Below are positions 56,191-64,000 of a stretch of 64,000 nucleotides of DNA, piece by piece (the first letter of the stretch is position 1; each line of letters opens with the position of its first letter). The DNA lies in contig OY760867.2 in assembly GCA_963664035.2 (NCBI GenBank), positions 1,240,001 through 1,304,000 on the forward strand. Reading direction: 5' to 3'. The stretch is from G958296245 sp963664035. Lineage in GTDB: Bacteria > Chloroflexota > Dehalococcoidia > Lucifugimonadales > G958296245. The position numbers and the translations under genes are program-made. Below the pieces are notes generated by a model that was given only the letters and a program-made list of their open reading frames with translations, had not been told where the DNA came from and did not search any database.

Positions 56191-57498
56191 TCATTCGCAC
56201 CCGGGCGGATAGGTCGCGGTGGAAACCAGGCGTCCCGACGGGTCGTAGAGCCCCGCGGCGTCGGGCGACGAGTTGCTCCAAACCGCGCTGCCGCTGCCGA
56301 AGCTGAACCCGCCCCACTCGCGGTGCGCCTCGTTGGTGTAGACGCGCACAGCTTCCCCGGCGTCCAGTGTCCACGCCGGGAAGACGAAGGTCGGTCGCCC
56401 GTCGGACACGTCGGTCAGCCGCCAGCCCCTCAGGTCCTGGGGCGCGTCCCCGTCGTTGACGATCTCGACGTACTCGTCGGGCTCCTGCCGGGAGACCACG
56501 CCGTCGAAGAAGACGCAGCGGACGACGACGTTGGCGCCCGAGGTCGGCGCCGGGGTGGCCGTCGGCGTGGCCTCGCCGCCTCCCAGGCCTCCGGACGGCG
56601 TGGAGCCCGCCGGCGGCCTCCACCCGGCCTCTATCGCCTCCTCCTCGGTGCAGAAGAAGCGCTCGCCGGCCGCCTCGTCGATGACCGTCCGCGAGTAGAA
56701 CGGGCTCTCCGGCGTATGGTAGATCTTGTCGCCGCCGCTCCCGATGTTGCCCTTGATGACCGGCTCCGACGTGCCGGAGAAATCGCATATCAGGGGAGCT
56801 GGCGTAGGCGTGGGCGTAGCGGTGGGCGTGGGCGTAGCCGTTGCCGACGGGGTGGGACTTGGCGTGGATGTTGGAGTGTGAGTTGGGCTTGGCGTGGGTG
56901 TCGGCGTGGCTGTTGGAGTAGGAGTCTTCGTGGGGGTAGGTGTCGGCGTTGGCGTAGCCGTGGGCGTGTGCGTCGGGGCGGGTGTCGGGGTCGGCGTAGC
57001 GGTGGGAACGGGCGTGGGTGTCGGGGTGAATGTTGGCGTTGGCGTGGGTGTCGGGGATGGCGTAGGAGTGGGTGTGGCCGGAGGGACGGGGGTTGAAGTT
57101 GGGGTAGCCGTGGGTGCGGCCATTGTTGCGGCGGTCGCGAAGGGTGTTGCGGTGTTGGTGGGCGTGGGCGCCGGGGTAGCCGTCGGTACGGGGGTAGGCG
57201 TCCGAGTGGGCCCAGGCGTAGGAGTAGCCGTGTAGACAGGTGTGGGCGTGGGCTCCGGGGTAGGGCTGGCGCTGGGCGTGGCTGTTGGGGTGGGTGTGGA
57301 CGTAGGCTCCGGTGTGAGCATAGCCGCAGCGGTGGGCGCCGGTGTCGCCGCGGGCGTCGCGGTTGCCGTGGCGCCGGGTGTCGGCGTGGGCGCCGGAGTC
57401 GTCGTTGGAGTCGCCACGGGCTCGCTGCCGCAAGCGATGAACAGTACGGCGGCCGCGGCCAGCGCCGCGGCGCCTGAATGGCCGCGATGCCCCGGCAA
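56191..57498 (-). CDS. Lipoprotein: Thr/Pro stalk, small Cys-containing domain, lamin-tail domain
   Basis: The protein has 435 residues. The signal ends in a lipobox (AAAVLFIAC, Cys 23). A stalk of about 205 residues of T-P and T-A-T-P units follows. Next is a module with KGNIGSGGDKIYHTPESPFY and ERFFCTEEEAIEAGWRPP, resembling the small excalibur/'sunset'-type module of extracellular bacterial proteins. The C-terminal LTD fold reads DEYVEIVNDGDAPQDLRGWR to FVFPAWTLDAGEAVRVYTN. The start (TTG 57498) lies 5 bp past the selD stop without a clear ribosome binding site. Likely surface-exposed; related modules occur next to secreted nucleases. Confidence 0.83.
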   Translation of the reverse strand: MPGHRGHSGAAALAAAAVLFIACGSEPVATPTTTPAPTPTPGATATATPAATPAPTAAAMLTPEPTSTPTPTATPSASPTPEPTPTPVYTATPTPGPTRTPTPVPTATPAPTPTNTATPFATAATMAAPTATPTSTPVPPATPTPTPSPTPTPTPTFTPTPTPVPTATPTPTPAPTHTPTATPTPTPTPTKTPTPTATPTPTPSPTHTPTSTPSPTPSATATPTPTATPTPTPAPLICDFSGTSEPVIKGNIGSGGDKIYHTPESPFYSRTVIDEAAGERFFCTEEEAIEAGWRPPAGSTPSGGLGGGEATPTATPAPTSGANVVVRCVFFDGVVSRQEPDEYVEIVNDGDAPQDLRGWRLTDVSDGRPTFVFPAWTLDAGEAVRVYTNEAHREWGGFSFGSGSAVWSNSSPDAAGLYDPSGRLVSTATYPPGCE

Positions 57499-57503
57499 TG
57501 GAG

Positions 57504-58565
57504 CTACGGCACGACCTCTACGAGATGGCCGCCGAACGCTCCGGGCGCGTGTATCTCGCCTATGACAGCCGCCGCCTCGACGCGGCGCGACTGCAGCTCA
57601 CGGACCAGCCGTTCCCTGCGCGCCGGCGGCACGGCGATGAGCAGTCCGCCCGACGTCTGAGCGTCGCACAGCAGCAGCTTCATGGTCTCGCCGGCGTCGT
57701 TCCAGAGTACTTCAGGGTCGGCGGCCGCCAGGTTGCGCCGCGTACCTCCCGGGGCAACGTCCTGCTCCAGCAGCTCCAGTACACCGTCCAGGACGGGCAC
57801 GCTGCCCAGCGCGATCCGCGCGGTCGCGTTGCTCGCCCTGAGCATGCCCAGCAGGTGGCCGATGAGTCCATACCCCGTTACGTCGACGCAGGCGTGCGCG
57901 CCCACCTCGGTCATGGCGTGAGACGCTTCGTGGTTCAGGGTCGTCATCGACTGCACGGCCCGGTCCAGCACGCCGGCATCGGCGACGCCGTTCTTCCCGG
58001 CGGTCGTGATCACCCCGGTGCCGATGGGCTTCGTGAGCACGAGCAGGTCGCCCGGCTGAGCGCCCGCGTTGGTGATCTGCCGTCCGGGTTGGACAAGCCC
58101 GGTTACGGCGAGGCCGTACTTGGGCTCGTCGTCGTCGATGGTGTGGCCGCCCACTATGAGCATGCCCGCCTCCCCGGCCTTGTCGGAGCCGCCCTTCAGC
58201 ACCTCGCCCAGGACGTGGGCGGGCAGGTCGGACGGGAAGGCGACTATGTTCAGCCCCAGCAGGGGCCTTGCGCCCGTGGCGTATATGTCGCTGAGCGCGT
58301 TCGCGGCGGCTATCGCGCCGAAGGCGTAGGGGTCGTCGACGATGGGCGGGAAGAAGTCGACCGTCTGGACTAGGGCGACGTCGTCCGACAGGCGGTAGAC
58401 GGCCGCGTCGTCGCCGCTGTCGTAGCCGACCAGCAGATTGGGGTCGTCTTGAACGGGTAGCTGGCGCAGCACCTGCGCCAGGTCGTCTGGACTAAACTTG
58501 GAGGCTCAGCCCGCGCACGACGCCAGGGCCGTGAGGCGCGGCTCCTCGGCGATACCGGTCATCAT
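57504..58565 (-). CDS. selD: Selenide, water dikinase with selenocysteine (in-frame UGA)
   Basis: ATG 58565 (behind GGAGAG) reads MMTGIAEEPRLTALASCAG, then TGA at 58508-58506, then ASKFSPDDLAQVLRQLPVQD and the rest of SelD to 57504, 353 residues in all. Landmarks are LLVGYDSGDDAAVYRLSDD, QTVDFFPPIVDDPYAFG, AANALSDIYATGARPL and MTEVGAHACVDVTGYGLIGH. The UGA is exactly where SelD has its catalytic Cys or Sec (C-A-G-U/C-A-x-K). A plain reading would start at 58472 and lose this site. A stem CTGGCGCAG/CTGCGCCAG lies about 28 nt past the UGA; whether it is a SECIS is unproven. SelD makes selenophosphate for Sec and selenouridine. Confidence 0.92.
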
Positions 58566-58619
58566 GACTCTCCAGGCGGTGTCCCCGTCGAGGGCGCCGT
58601 TAGGATAGCACAGGTGGGA

Positions 58620-58830
58620 ATAACTGTTCAGAGTTGGTGCGTTCTCGTCTAGGGCGCCCACAAGGGCCACAAGGGACGCCCCTACCGCTTCAATCCCGTA
58701 GGGTGCAGCCCTTGTGGCTGCCCTCCCGTACTTCAATCCCGTAGGGTGCAGCCCTTGTGGCTGCCCTCCCGTACTTCAATCCCGTAGGGTGCAGCCCTTG
58801 TGGCTGCCCTCCCGTACCCTGAACAGTCAC
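58620..58830 (-). mobile_element. Non-autonomous element, 211-bp copy with internal triplication
   Basis: The inverse orientation of the small element: left end ATAACTGTTCAGAGTTGG, right end ACCCTGAACAGTCAC. The flanks AGGTGGGA (58612-58619) and AGGTGGGG (58831-58838) match at 7 of 8 bases, an 8-bp target duplication. It is longer than the other copies because a 43-bp unit is present three times. It fills most of the selD-fabF gap. Confidence 0.9.
58688..58816 (-). repeat. Three exact 43-bp tandem units
   Basis: Units at 58688-58730, 58731-58773 and 58774-58816 each start CTTCAATCCCGTAGGGTGC and end GCTGCCCTCCCGTA. They look identical base for base. Each unit contains the hairpin GGGTGCAGCCCTTGTGGCTG. 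This is not a CRISPR array: there are no spacers. Confidence 0.95.
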
Positions 58831-58902
58831 AGGTGGGGGCGGCCTTTGCTTGTGGGGGGCTGTTTGGTATAACCTCTAGCGCAGACGTTGAGGAGTTGGC
58901 GT

Positions 58903-60141
58903 ATGAAGCGTGTGGTTGTAACAGGGATCGGCCTCGTCAGCCCCGTCGGACTCACCCGCGAGGAGACGTGGGGGAGCCTGCTTGCCGGGGAGTCGGGCAT
59001 CGAGCGCATCTCGTCCTTCGACGCGGAGGAGCTGGAGACCACGATCGCGGGCGAGGTGAAGGGGTTCGACGCCACGGGCTACGTCGGACGCAAGGAGGCC
59101 CGGCGCATGGACCGTTTCGTCCAGTTCGCCGTGGCCGCCACGCTGGAGGCGATGGAGCAGGCGTCCCTGGAGGTGAACGAGGGCAACAGCGAGCGCGTCG
59201 CCGTCATCATCGCCAGCGGCATCGGAGGCATCATCACGCTGTCGGAGCAGATCGGCGTGATGGACAGGCGAGGCGCGTCGAGGGTGAGCCCGTTCCTGGT
59301 GCCGATGATGCTGCCGGACATGGCGTCCGGCCAGGTCTCGATGCTCATAGGGGCCAAGGGCCCGAACTTCGCGACCGTCTCGGCGTGCTCCAGCGGCGCG
59401 GACGCGGTGGGAGCGGCCTTCGAGCTGGTGCGCGGCGGGACGGCGGAAATCGCGCTGGCGGGCGGCGCGGAGGCGGCGATATGCCCGATAGGAGTCGCCG
59501 GCTTCAACGCCTGCAAGGCGCTGTCGAAGCGCAACGACGAGCCTGGCAGGGCCTCCAGGCCCTTTGACGCCGGCCGCGACGGCTTCGTGCTCGGGGAGGG
59601 GGCCGGCGTCCTGGTGCTGGAGAGCGCCGAGAGCGCGGCCGAGCGCGGCGTGGAACCCATCGGCGAGATGGTGGGCTACGGCTCGACCGCGGACGCCCAC
59701 CACATCACGCAGCCCGCGCCCGGCGGTGAGGGCGCCGCCCGCGCCATGAAGGCCGCGCTGGAGCAGGCGGACGTCCGGCCCGACGACGTCGGCTACGTCA
59801 ACGCTCACGGCACCTCCACCCCCCTCAACGACAAGTACGAGACGATGGCGATGAAGGCCGTATTCGAAGAGCGCGCGTTCGACGTGCCGATCAGCTCCAC
59901 CAAGTCGATGACCGGGCACCTCCTCGGCGCCGGAGGCTCCCTGGAGGCCGGCATCACCGTCCTGGCGGTCCGGGACGGGGCGCTGCCTCCCACGATCAAC
60001 CTCGAGGAGAGCGACCCGGACTGCGACCTGGACTACACGCCCAACGCCGCGCGGGAGCGCCCCGTGGACGTCGCCATGAGCAACTCTTTCGGCTTCGGCG
60101 GACACAACGCCAGCCTCGTCTTCCGGGAGTTCCAGCAGTAG
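58903..60141 (+). CDS. fabF: 3-oxoacyl-ACP synthase II (FabF/KAS II)
   Basis: The ATG at 58903 gives 412 residues: MKRVVVTGIGLVSPVGLTRE. FATVSACSSGADAVGAAFEL holds the nucleophile cysteine. YVNAHGTSTPLNDKYETMAM and ISSTKSMTGHLLGAGGSLEA hold the two catalytic histidines, and MSNSFGFGGHNASLVF is the C-terminal signature. It extends acyl-ACP chains by decarboxylative condensation with malonyl-ACP. It stands alone, without acpP or fabG neighbours. The mobile-element array lies directly upstream and may carry or disturb its promoter. Confidence 0.96.
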   Translation: MKRVVVTGIGLVSPVGLTREETWGSLLAGESGIERISSFDAEELETTIAGEVKGFDATGYVGRKEARRMDRFVQFAVAATLEAMEQASLEVNEGNSERVAVIIASGIGGIITLSEQIGVMDRRGASRVSPFLVPMMLPDMASGQVSMLIGAKGPNFATVSACSSGADAVGAAFELVRGGTAEIALAGGAEAAICPIGVAGFNACKALSKRNDEPGRASRPFDAGRDGFVLGEGAGVLVLESAESAAERGVEPIGEMVGYGSTADAHHITQPAPGGEGAARAMKAALEQADVRPDDVGYVNAHGTSTPLNDKYETMAMKAVFEERAFDVPISSTKSMTGHLLGAGGSLEAGITVLAVRDGALPPTINLEESDPDCDLDYTPNAARERPVDVAMSNSFGFGGHNASLVFREFQQ

Positions 60142-60335
60142 CAGCGACCGCAGCCGTCCATACCGCTTCCCAGTCCAAGACTTGGACACCTTGTCCGGCC
60201 CCCCCTCCGGGGTTTGCGGCGTCCCTGGGCCGTTCCCCGTTCGAGGCGCACCTGCTGTACAACCGGGGCGTCAGGTCGCCCGGCGAGCTCGAACCCTACC
60301 TGGCCGCCGACTCGCGCCTGTCGCACGACCCGTTC

Positions 60336-61835
60336 ATGCTCCCGGACATGGACAGGGCCGTCGCGCGGCTGCGCCGAGCGGTGGAGACGCGCGAGACGGT
60401 CGGCGTCTTCGGCGACTTCGACGCCGACGGCCTCACGGGTACGGCGCTGCTGGTGGAGGCGCTGCGGGAGCTGGACTGCCCGGTCACATCGTACCTGCCG
60501 GAACGGGAGCGGGAGGGCCACGGCCTGAACCCCGGCGCCATCGACGCCCTGGAGGCCCGCGGCGCCGGGCTGGTGGTCACGGTCGATTGCGGCGTGGGCG
60601 CGCGCGAGGAGGTCGCGCTGGCCGCGTCGAAGGGCATCGACACCGTCGTCACCGACCACCACGTCCCGCCGCCAACCCTCCCGGAGGCCGCGGCGGTCGT
60701 GGACCCCAACATCGGCGGGTCGCGCTACCCATTCGACGAGCTCACAGGCGTGGGGCTGGCGTTCAAGCTGGTAGAGGCCCTGTGGGCCGAGCTGGGACGC
60801 CCCCGCCCGGAGCACCTGCTGGACCTGGCCGCCCTGGGGACGGTCGCGGACGTTGGCCGCCTGGTGGGGGAGAACCGGTACTTCGTCAAGCGTGGTCTGG
60901 AGATCGTCAACCGGTCGCCCAGGCCGGGGCTGGAGGCGCTCATCGCGAGGTCGAGGCTGGAACCGGGCAAGATCGACGTAGAGGCGCTCTCCTTCAAGCT
61001 GATACCGCGCCTGAACGCCGCGGGCAGGCTGGGCGACCCCTCCGACAGCCTCCGCCTGCTGACGGCCGCCAGCCGAGACGAGGCCGAACCGCTGGTGGCG
61101 GGTATCGAGAAGCAGAACGACCAGCGCCGCCGGCTGGCCGCCGAGGCCGCCTCGGACGCCCTGGAACAGGTGAAGGCGATGGATGCGCTCCCGCCCCTTA
61201 TCGTCGTGAAGAAGGAGAGCTGGCGCCCCGGCATCCTCGGACTCATCGCGGCCCGGATGGTCGATACCTACGGCCGCCCCGCGATAGCCGTCTCCGTCGG
61301 GCCCGACTTCTCCCGCGCAAGCGCCCGCAGCCTTCCCCGCTTCGACGTGGAGCGCGCGCTGCGGTCGAGCGAGGGGCTGCTGGAGAGGTTCGGAGGCCAT
61401 CCGCAGGCGGCGGGCTTCACGGTGGCCACGCCGCGGCTGGCGGAGTTGGAGGAACAACTGCTCGCCGCGGCCGGCGAGATGGACGGCGCCCCGCCATCCC
61501 CGGGGTTGAGGTTCGACTGCGAGATCTCGCCGGCGCTCCTCGGCGAACCGACGATGGGCTTCATCGACTCGCTGAGGCCGTTCGGCCACGGCAACCCTGA
61601 GCCGGTCTTCCTGACCCGCAGGGCGAGGGTGGTGGAGGCGCGGCGGGTGGGGAAGGACGAAGCCCACCTCAGGCTGCGGGTGGTGCACGGGGGAAGGGGC
61701 TGGACGGCGGTGGCGTTCAACCGGGGGGACGCGGCGATCGACGCGGGGGACCGGGTGGACCTCGTCTACAACGCCCGGACCAACGAGTGGAACGGCGCTC
61801 GCAGGGTCGAGCTCTTCGTGGTGGACTTCAGGTAG
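60336..61835 (+). CDS. recJ: Single-stranded-DNA exonuclease RecJ, N-terminus uncertain
   Basis: ATG 60336 gives 499 residues with TVGVFGDFDADGLTGTALLV (DHH-phosphoesterase motif I), GLVVTVDCGVGAREEVALAA, GIDTVVTDHHVPPPTLPEAA (DHH) and LLDLAALGTVADVGRLVGEN. DHHA1 motifs follow (SLPRFDVERALRSSEGLLER, FGGHPQAAGFTV), then an OB domain. RecJ homology continues upstream in frame (FAASLGRSPFEAHLLYNRGV, SPGELEPYLAADSRLSHDPF) without any ATG, GTG or TTG. Removing one C from the C7 run at 60199-60205 would join this to a TTG at 60182 (LDTLSGPPPGFAASLGR). So the true start is probably 60182, with a frameshift or sequence error in the run. RecJ degrades ssDNA 5' to 3' in repair. Confidence 0.88.
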   Translation: MLPDMDRAVARLRRAVETRETVGVFGDFDADGLTGTALLVEALRELDCPVTSYLPEREREGHGLNPGAIDALEARGAGLVVTVDCGVGAREEVALAASKGIDTVVTDHHVPPPTLPEAAAVVDPNIGGSRYPFDELTGVGLAFKLVEALWAELGRPRPEHLLDLAALGTVADVGRLVGENRYFVKRGLEIVNRSPRPGLEALIARSRLEPGKIDVEALSFKLIPRLNAAGRLGDPSDSLRLLTAASRDEAEPLVAGIEKQNDQRRRLAAEAASDALEQVKAMDALPPLIVVKKESWRPGILGLIAARMVDTYGRPAIAVSVGPDFSRASARSLPRFDVERALRSSEGLLERFGGHPQAAGFTVATPRLAELEEQLLAAAGEMDGAPPSPGLRFDCEISPALLGEPTMGFIDSLRPFGHGNPEPVFLTRRARVVEARRVGKDEAHLRLRVVHGGRGWTAVAFNRGDAAIDAGDRVDLVYNARTNEWNGARRVELFVVDFR

Positions 61836-61890
61836 GGGTCCGCCGCCGCTAGTGCTCCAACATTGTTGAAATGATGGCTAACCTTGGAAT

Positions 61891-61905
61891 CCCCTCCCCC
61901 ATTTT
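61891..61905. repeat. Left half of a GC-palindromic intergenic repeat split by the IS
   Basis: CCCCTCCCCCATTTT before the IS and ATTTTGGGGGAGGGTTAGGG after it (63218 onward) restore a palindrome once one ATTTT copy is removed. From memory, similar CCCTCCCCC-loop-GGGGGAGGGTTAGGG sequences are common intergenic repeats in such genomes. Before the insertion it probably ended the recJ and lgt transcripts. Confidence 0.65.
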
Positions 61906-63217
61906 GGGCTGACAGGGGTAGGCATTTGGTGTTTAAGTTCCGAGATGATAGGTAATCTCCATATCAGGCGGTGGTTCGGGCCATGGTTCAGGAAGGAGCC
62001 AGACCCTTCGCCAGAGTCTGCCCTTGTGAAGCAGCCGACGCAGCCAGCTTATGCCCAGCCGCAGTACGCTTACGGTTCGTCTCGGCGTGCTTGTTGCACT
62101 GCGATGATTGGGCGCAAGAGATTTCGGAGGCGCTCTGAGATGACTGGGCGCTACGCCTGGTCCCGTACGCCAACGTCCAAAGCGTCGCCACCGACAGTAC
62201 AAGCCAGTGCCGCGACACCCGTTCGGGGTCGGTTCTTCGTGTGTCCTGCCACTGCCATCCGACGCTCTTGAGCGCCCGAAAGCCCAGCTCTATCCAGAAC
62301 CGGAGCGCATACCAGCACACTCCTGTTTGAGCAGGCGAGAGATCGGTCATAACCACCCACGGCTCGTCTTGACCTATGTCCCAGACTACGATCATCGTTC
62401 CGCGACGGCGTATGCTGGGTCTGTTGAAGGCCGTCCCTGCCCCAATATACGCGTGGCCTGGTCCGGGTACGAGAGACCGCGCAGGCAGGCGAGTTCCCCC
62501 ATCAGGACAGAACACGGTGTTGATCGACTGTCGCATGTACGGATGCAATCCCGCAGAGCGTATCTGATCCCACAGTTTCGGACTCCTCAGTCCCCGATCA
62601 CACATTACCAGCACGGTCATGTGCTCAGGCACCGCTTCGGACAGGACTCGGAGCATATCCACGATCGGGTCCATCCACTTGCCGGGCGTGTTGGCGGGCA
62701 TGATGCTCCAGGCAAGGGGAATGGCGCAGCTTCGGTAGACCGCGCTTATCACGATCGAGGTCATCCGATCGCCCTGCATCGTCGGGTCTATGGCAAGCAC
62801 CAGTCTGTCCGACTTCCACAACTTCAGCAGCCACCTCAGCAGCGGAACAAAGCACGAGGTCACATCCAGTTGCACGCGGCACGGGTTGGCACGGTCTTGC
62901 CCATCGTAGAGCCACTCCCTGAGGTACTGGCGGATGCTGTTGAAGCTGCCGATGAACGAGAGCGCCGTCGCGACGGCGTTCTGGCAGCCGCTCCCGGCCA
63001 GGATGGTGCCGTACACCCAGAGGACCAGCCCTTTGAGTTGGGACTCTCTGAGGTGCGGCATGTGTTGTTCGATGGTCTGCTGCATCTGATACCATTCGGA
63101 TGGGAGGCGCATGGCGAATCTCTGGCTCCTTTCTGTTGGTACCAAAAAGATGCCAGAAACCCATGCGCTTTCCAAGTTCTTATACCGATCTCAGACTTTG
63201 CCTACCCCTGTCAGCCC
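61906..63217 (-). mobile_element. Insertion sequence, 1312 bp, IS4-superfamily-like
   Basis: Perfect 19-bp terminal inverted repeats GGGCTGACAGGGGTAGGCA (61906-61924) and complement (63199-63217). A 5-bp target duplication ATTTT lies at 61901-61905 and 63218-63222. One transposase gene on the minus strand. The element is inserted exactly in the loop of a palindrome (CCTCCCCC-ATTTT-GGGGGAGG). Family assignment is by the transposase only. Confidence 0.92.
61988..63112 (-). CDS. DDE transposase
   Basis: ATG 63112 gives 374 residues (MRLPSEWYQMQQTIEQHM). Catalytic motifs are RLVLAIDPTMQGDRMTSIVI, MTVLVMCDRGLRSPKLWDQI and YALRFWIELGFRALKSVGWQ with the late glutamate, followed by WQDTRRTDPERVSRHWLVLS. 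The tail (SSQSASEISCAQSSQCNKHA) is low complexity. It has no similarity that I can see to the transposase at 19025 beyond the fold. Intact ends and target duplication suggest recent insertion. Confidence 0.9.
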   Translation of the reverse strand: MRLPSEWYQMQQTIEQHMPHLRESQLKGLVLWVYGTILAGSGCQNAVATALSFIGSFNSIRQYLREWLYDGQDRANPCRVQLDVTSCFVPLLRWLLKLWKSDRLVLAIDPTMQGDRMTSIVISAVYRSCAIPLAWSIMPANTPGKWMDPIVDMLRVLSEAVPEHMTVLVMCDRGLRSPKLWDQIRSAGLHPYMRQSINTVFCPDGGTRLPARSLVPGPGHAYIGAGTAFNRPSIRRRGTMIVVWDIGQDEPWVVMTDLSPAQTGVCWYALRFWIELGFRALKSVGWQWQDTRRTDPERVSRHWLVLSVATLWTLAYGTRRSAQSSQSASEISCAQSSQCNKHAETNRKRTAAGHKLAASAASQGQTLAKGLAPS

Positions 63218-63298
63218 ATTTTGGGGGAGGGTTAGGGTGGGGGCACCGCTGCCCCGCGCAGTATTCTCTCCACCCTTCATTGCTAGGTTGTCGGTCCA

Positions 63299-64000
63299 CT
63301 AGCGCTGGCGGCGTCGCCGCTGTGCTCGCGTCCCGTGCCTTGCCAGGACGCCCTGCGCCGCGTCGGCGGGCCTGGCCTTGATCGCCAGCAGCGGCACGGT
63401 GACGACCAGGACGGCAATCGCGATGAAGTGGGCCTCCTGCATGCCCAATGCCCAGATGCGGTCCTGCCTGTAGAAGGTGATGACGAAGCGGCCCACGGAG
63501 TAGAGGGCGAGGTAGAGCGCGAACAACATGCCGTCCGGCTTCAGCCGCCCCCTGAGCCGCCAGATTATCGCCAGCGAGATGGCGTTCCAGACCATCTCGT
63601 ACAGGATCACCGGGTGGGCGGCGACGCCCTCGCCCTCGGGCGAGACGTAGCCGTTGGCGCAGTACGGCGGCGCCGCCAGCGTGTCCGGGTGGGTCCAGGC
63701 GAAGCCTAGGAAGGAGTCCAGGGCCCTGGCGCAGTGCTCGCCGTTCACTATGTCGCCTATGCGTCCGATGGTCTGGCCGATGAGCGCCGCCGGGGCGGCG
63801 AGGTCGGCTATCACGCCGACCGGCTGCTTCATTACCAGGCAAGACGCCGCGCCCCCCACGAACCCTCCAAGCACCCCGCCCCAGATGCCGATGCCCCCGC
63901 TCCAGACCGCGAACATCTGGCCGGGGTCCCTGCTGTAGACCGGGCCCCAGTTGTCGACGACGTGTACCAGCCGCGCCCCGATGATGCCCCCGATGATGAC
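63299..64000 (-). CDS. lgt: Prolipoprotein diacylglyceryl transferase, cut by window edge
   Basis: The minus frame is open from 64000 to 63299, 233 residues, with the N-terminus outside the window. It reads IIGGIIGARLVHVVDNWGPV and FAVWSGGIGIWGGVLGGFVG. AALIGQTIGRIGDIVNGEHC is the Lgt signature with its essential arginine. HPVILYEMVWNAISLAIIWR and LYSVGRFVITFYRQDRIWAL follow. Lgt attaches diacylglycerol to the lipobox cysteine, and several lipoproteins in this window would be its substrates. The C-terminus ends in an Arg-rich tail. Confidence 0.95.
   Translation of the reverse strand, partial: VIIGGIIGARLVHVVDNWGPVYSRDPGQMFAVWSGGIGIWGGVLGGFVGGAASCLVMKQPVGVIADLAAPAALIGQTIGRIGDIVNGEHCARALDSFLGFAWTHPDTLAAPPYCANGYVSPEGEGVAAHPVILYEMVWNAISLAIIWRLRGRLKPDGMLFALYLALYSVGRFVITFYRQDRIWALGMQEAHFIAIAVLVVTVPLLAIKARPADAAQGVLARHGTRAQRRRRQR

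Noticed and set aside
56894..57565. Gly/Val-repeat plus-strand frames opposite the lipoprotein stalk
   Set aside because: They are the complement of Thr/Pro codon repeats; the minus strand has a lipobox and two recognisable domains.
58506..58508. selD as a pseudogene broken by a stop codon
   Set aside because: The TGA falls exactly at the known Cys/Sec catalytic site and the rest of the gene is intact, so selenocysteine is the better explanation.
58688..58816. Possible short CRISPR array
   Set aside because: Three identical 43-bp units abut directly without spacers and lie inside a mobile element.
63218..63242. TTAGGG-like telomere or G-quadruplex element
   Set aside because: It is the right half of a palindromic intergenic repeat split by the IS; a single TTAGGG is not a telomeric array.

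Overview
The window is GC-rich bacterial chromosome. It carries a tRNA-Thr/Tyr/Thr-tuf-rpmG-secE-nusG-rplK-rplA-rplJ-rplL block, squalene genes hpnCDE, hspR-type heat-shock control, many lipoproteins with Thr/Pro stalks, paired PaREP1/HEPN-like small proteins and tandem amidohydrolases. My inference is an uncultured Chloroflexota of the Dehalococcoidia/SAR202 type. No rRNA is present to test this.

Layout. 0-6.5 kb: DUF488 (cut by the left edge), amidohydrolase, nitroreductase, an xdhC/mocA-like pair, ridA, a VOC protein, tRNA-Gly and a phd/vapC toxin-antitoxin pair whose toxin is frameshifted. 6.6-14.1 kb: a lipoprotein with 21 leucine-rich repeats, a second lipoprotein, an NAD-epimerase, an ABC exporter, and a three-gene cassette with a retropepsin-like protease. 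14.3-18.8 kb: a zinc locus (zur, znuA, sodC, znuC, znuB). 18.9-20.4 kb: an IS4-like element inside a small non-autonomous element. 20.8-26.5 kb: sulfite oxidase-like protein, DNA glycosylase, two-subunit flavin dehydrogenase, homocysteine S-methyltransferase. 26.7-32.1 kb: the tRNA/translation block, with a foreign small ORF between rplJ and rplL. 32.2-43 kb: VOC, BNR-repeat protein, EndoQ-like nuclease, two amidohydrolases, a heat-shock cluster (DnaJ-PH fusion, hspR, dnaJ, divergent hsp20), a decayed vapBC and two methyltransferases. 43.1-47.5 kb: polyprenyl synthase plus hpnC-hpnD-hpnE, the route to squalene. 47.6-49.1 kb: an IS66-type element nested in another copy of the small element. 49.3-58.6 kb: PD-(D/E)xK nuclease, a gdh/aldolase/nucleoside hydrolase operon, argS, a lamin-tail lipoprotein, and selD with an in-frame UGA at its catalytic position. 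58.9-64 kb: fabF, recJ, a third insertion sequence, and lgt running off the right edge.

The strongest unusual points are: a selenocysteine-type selD; a family of about 122-bp elements with 8-bp target duplications and IS66-like ends, found intact, interrupted by two different IS elements, and internally triplicated; a Cu/Zn superoxide dismutase in the zinc locus that lacks one copper-ligand histidine; a PaREP1/HEPN-like gene placed between rplJ and rplL; a DnaJ-PH domain fusion; and two genes (vapC, recJ) that each become full length if one base is removed from a homopolymer.
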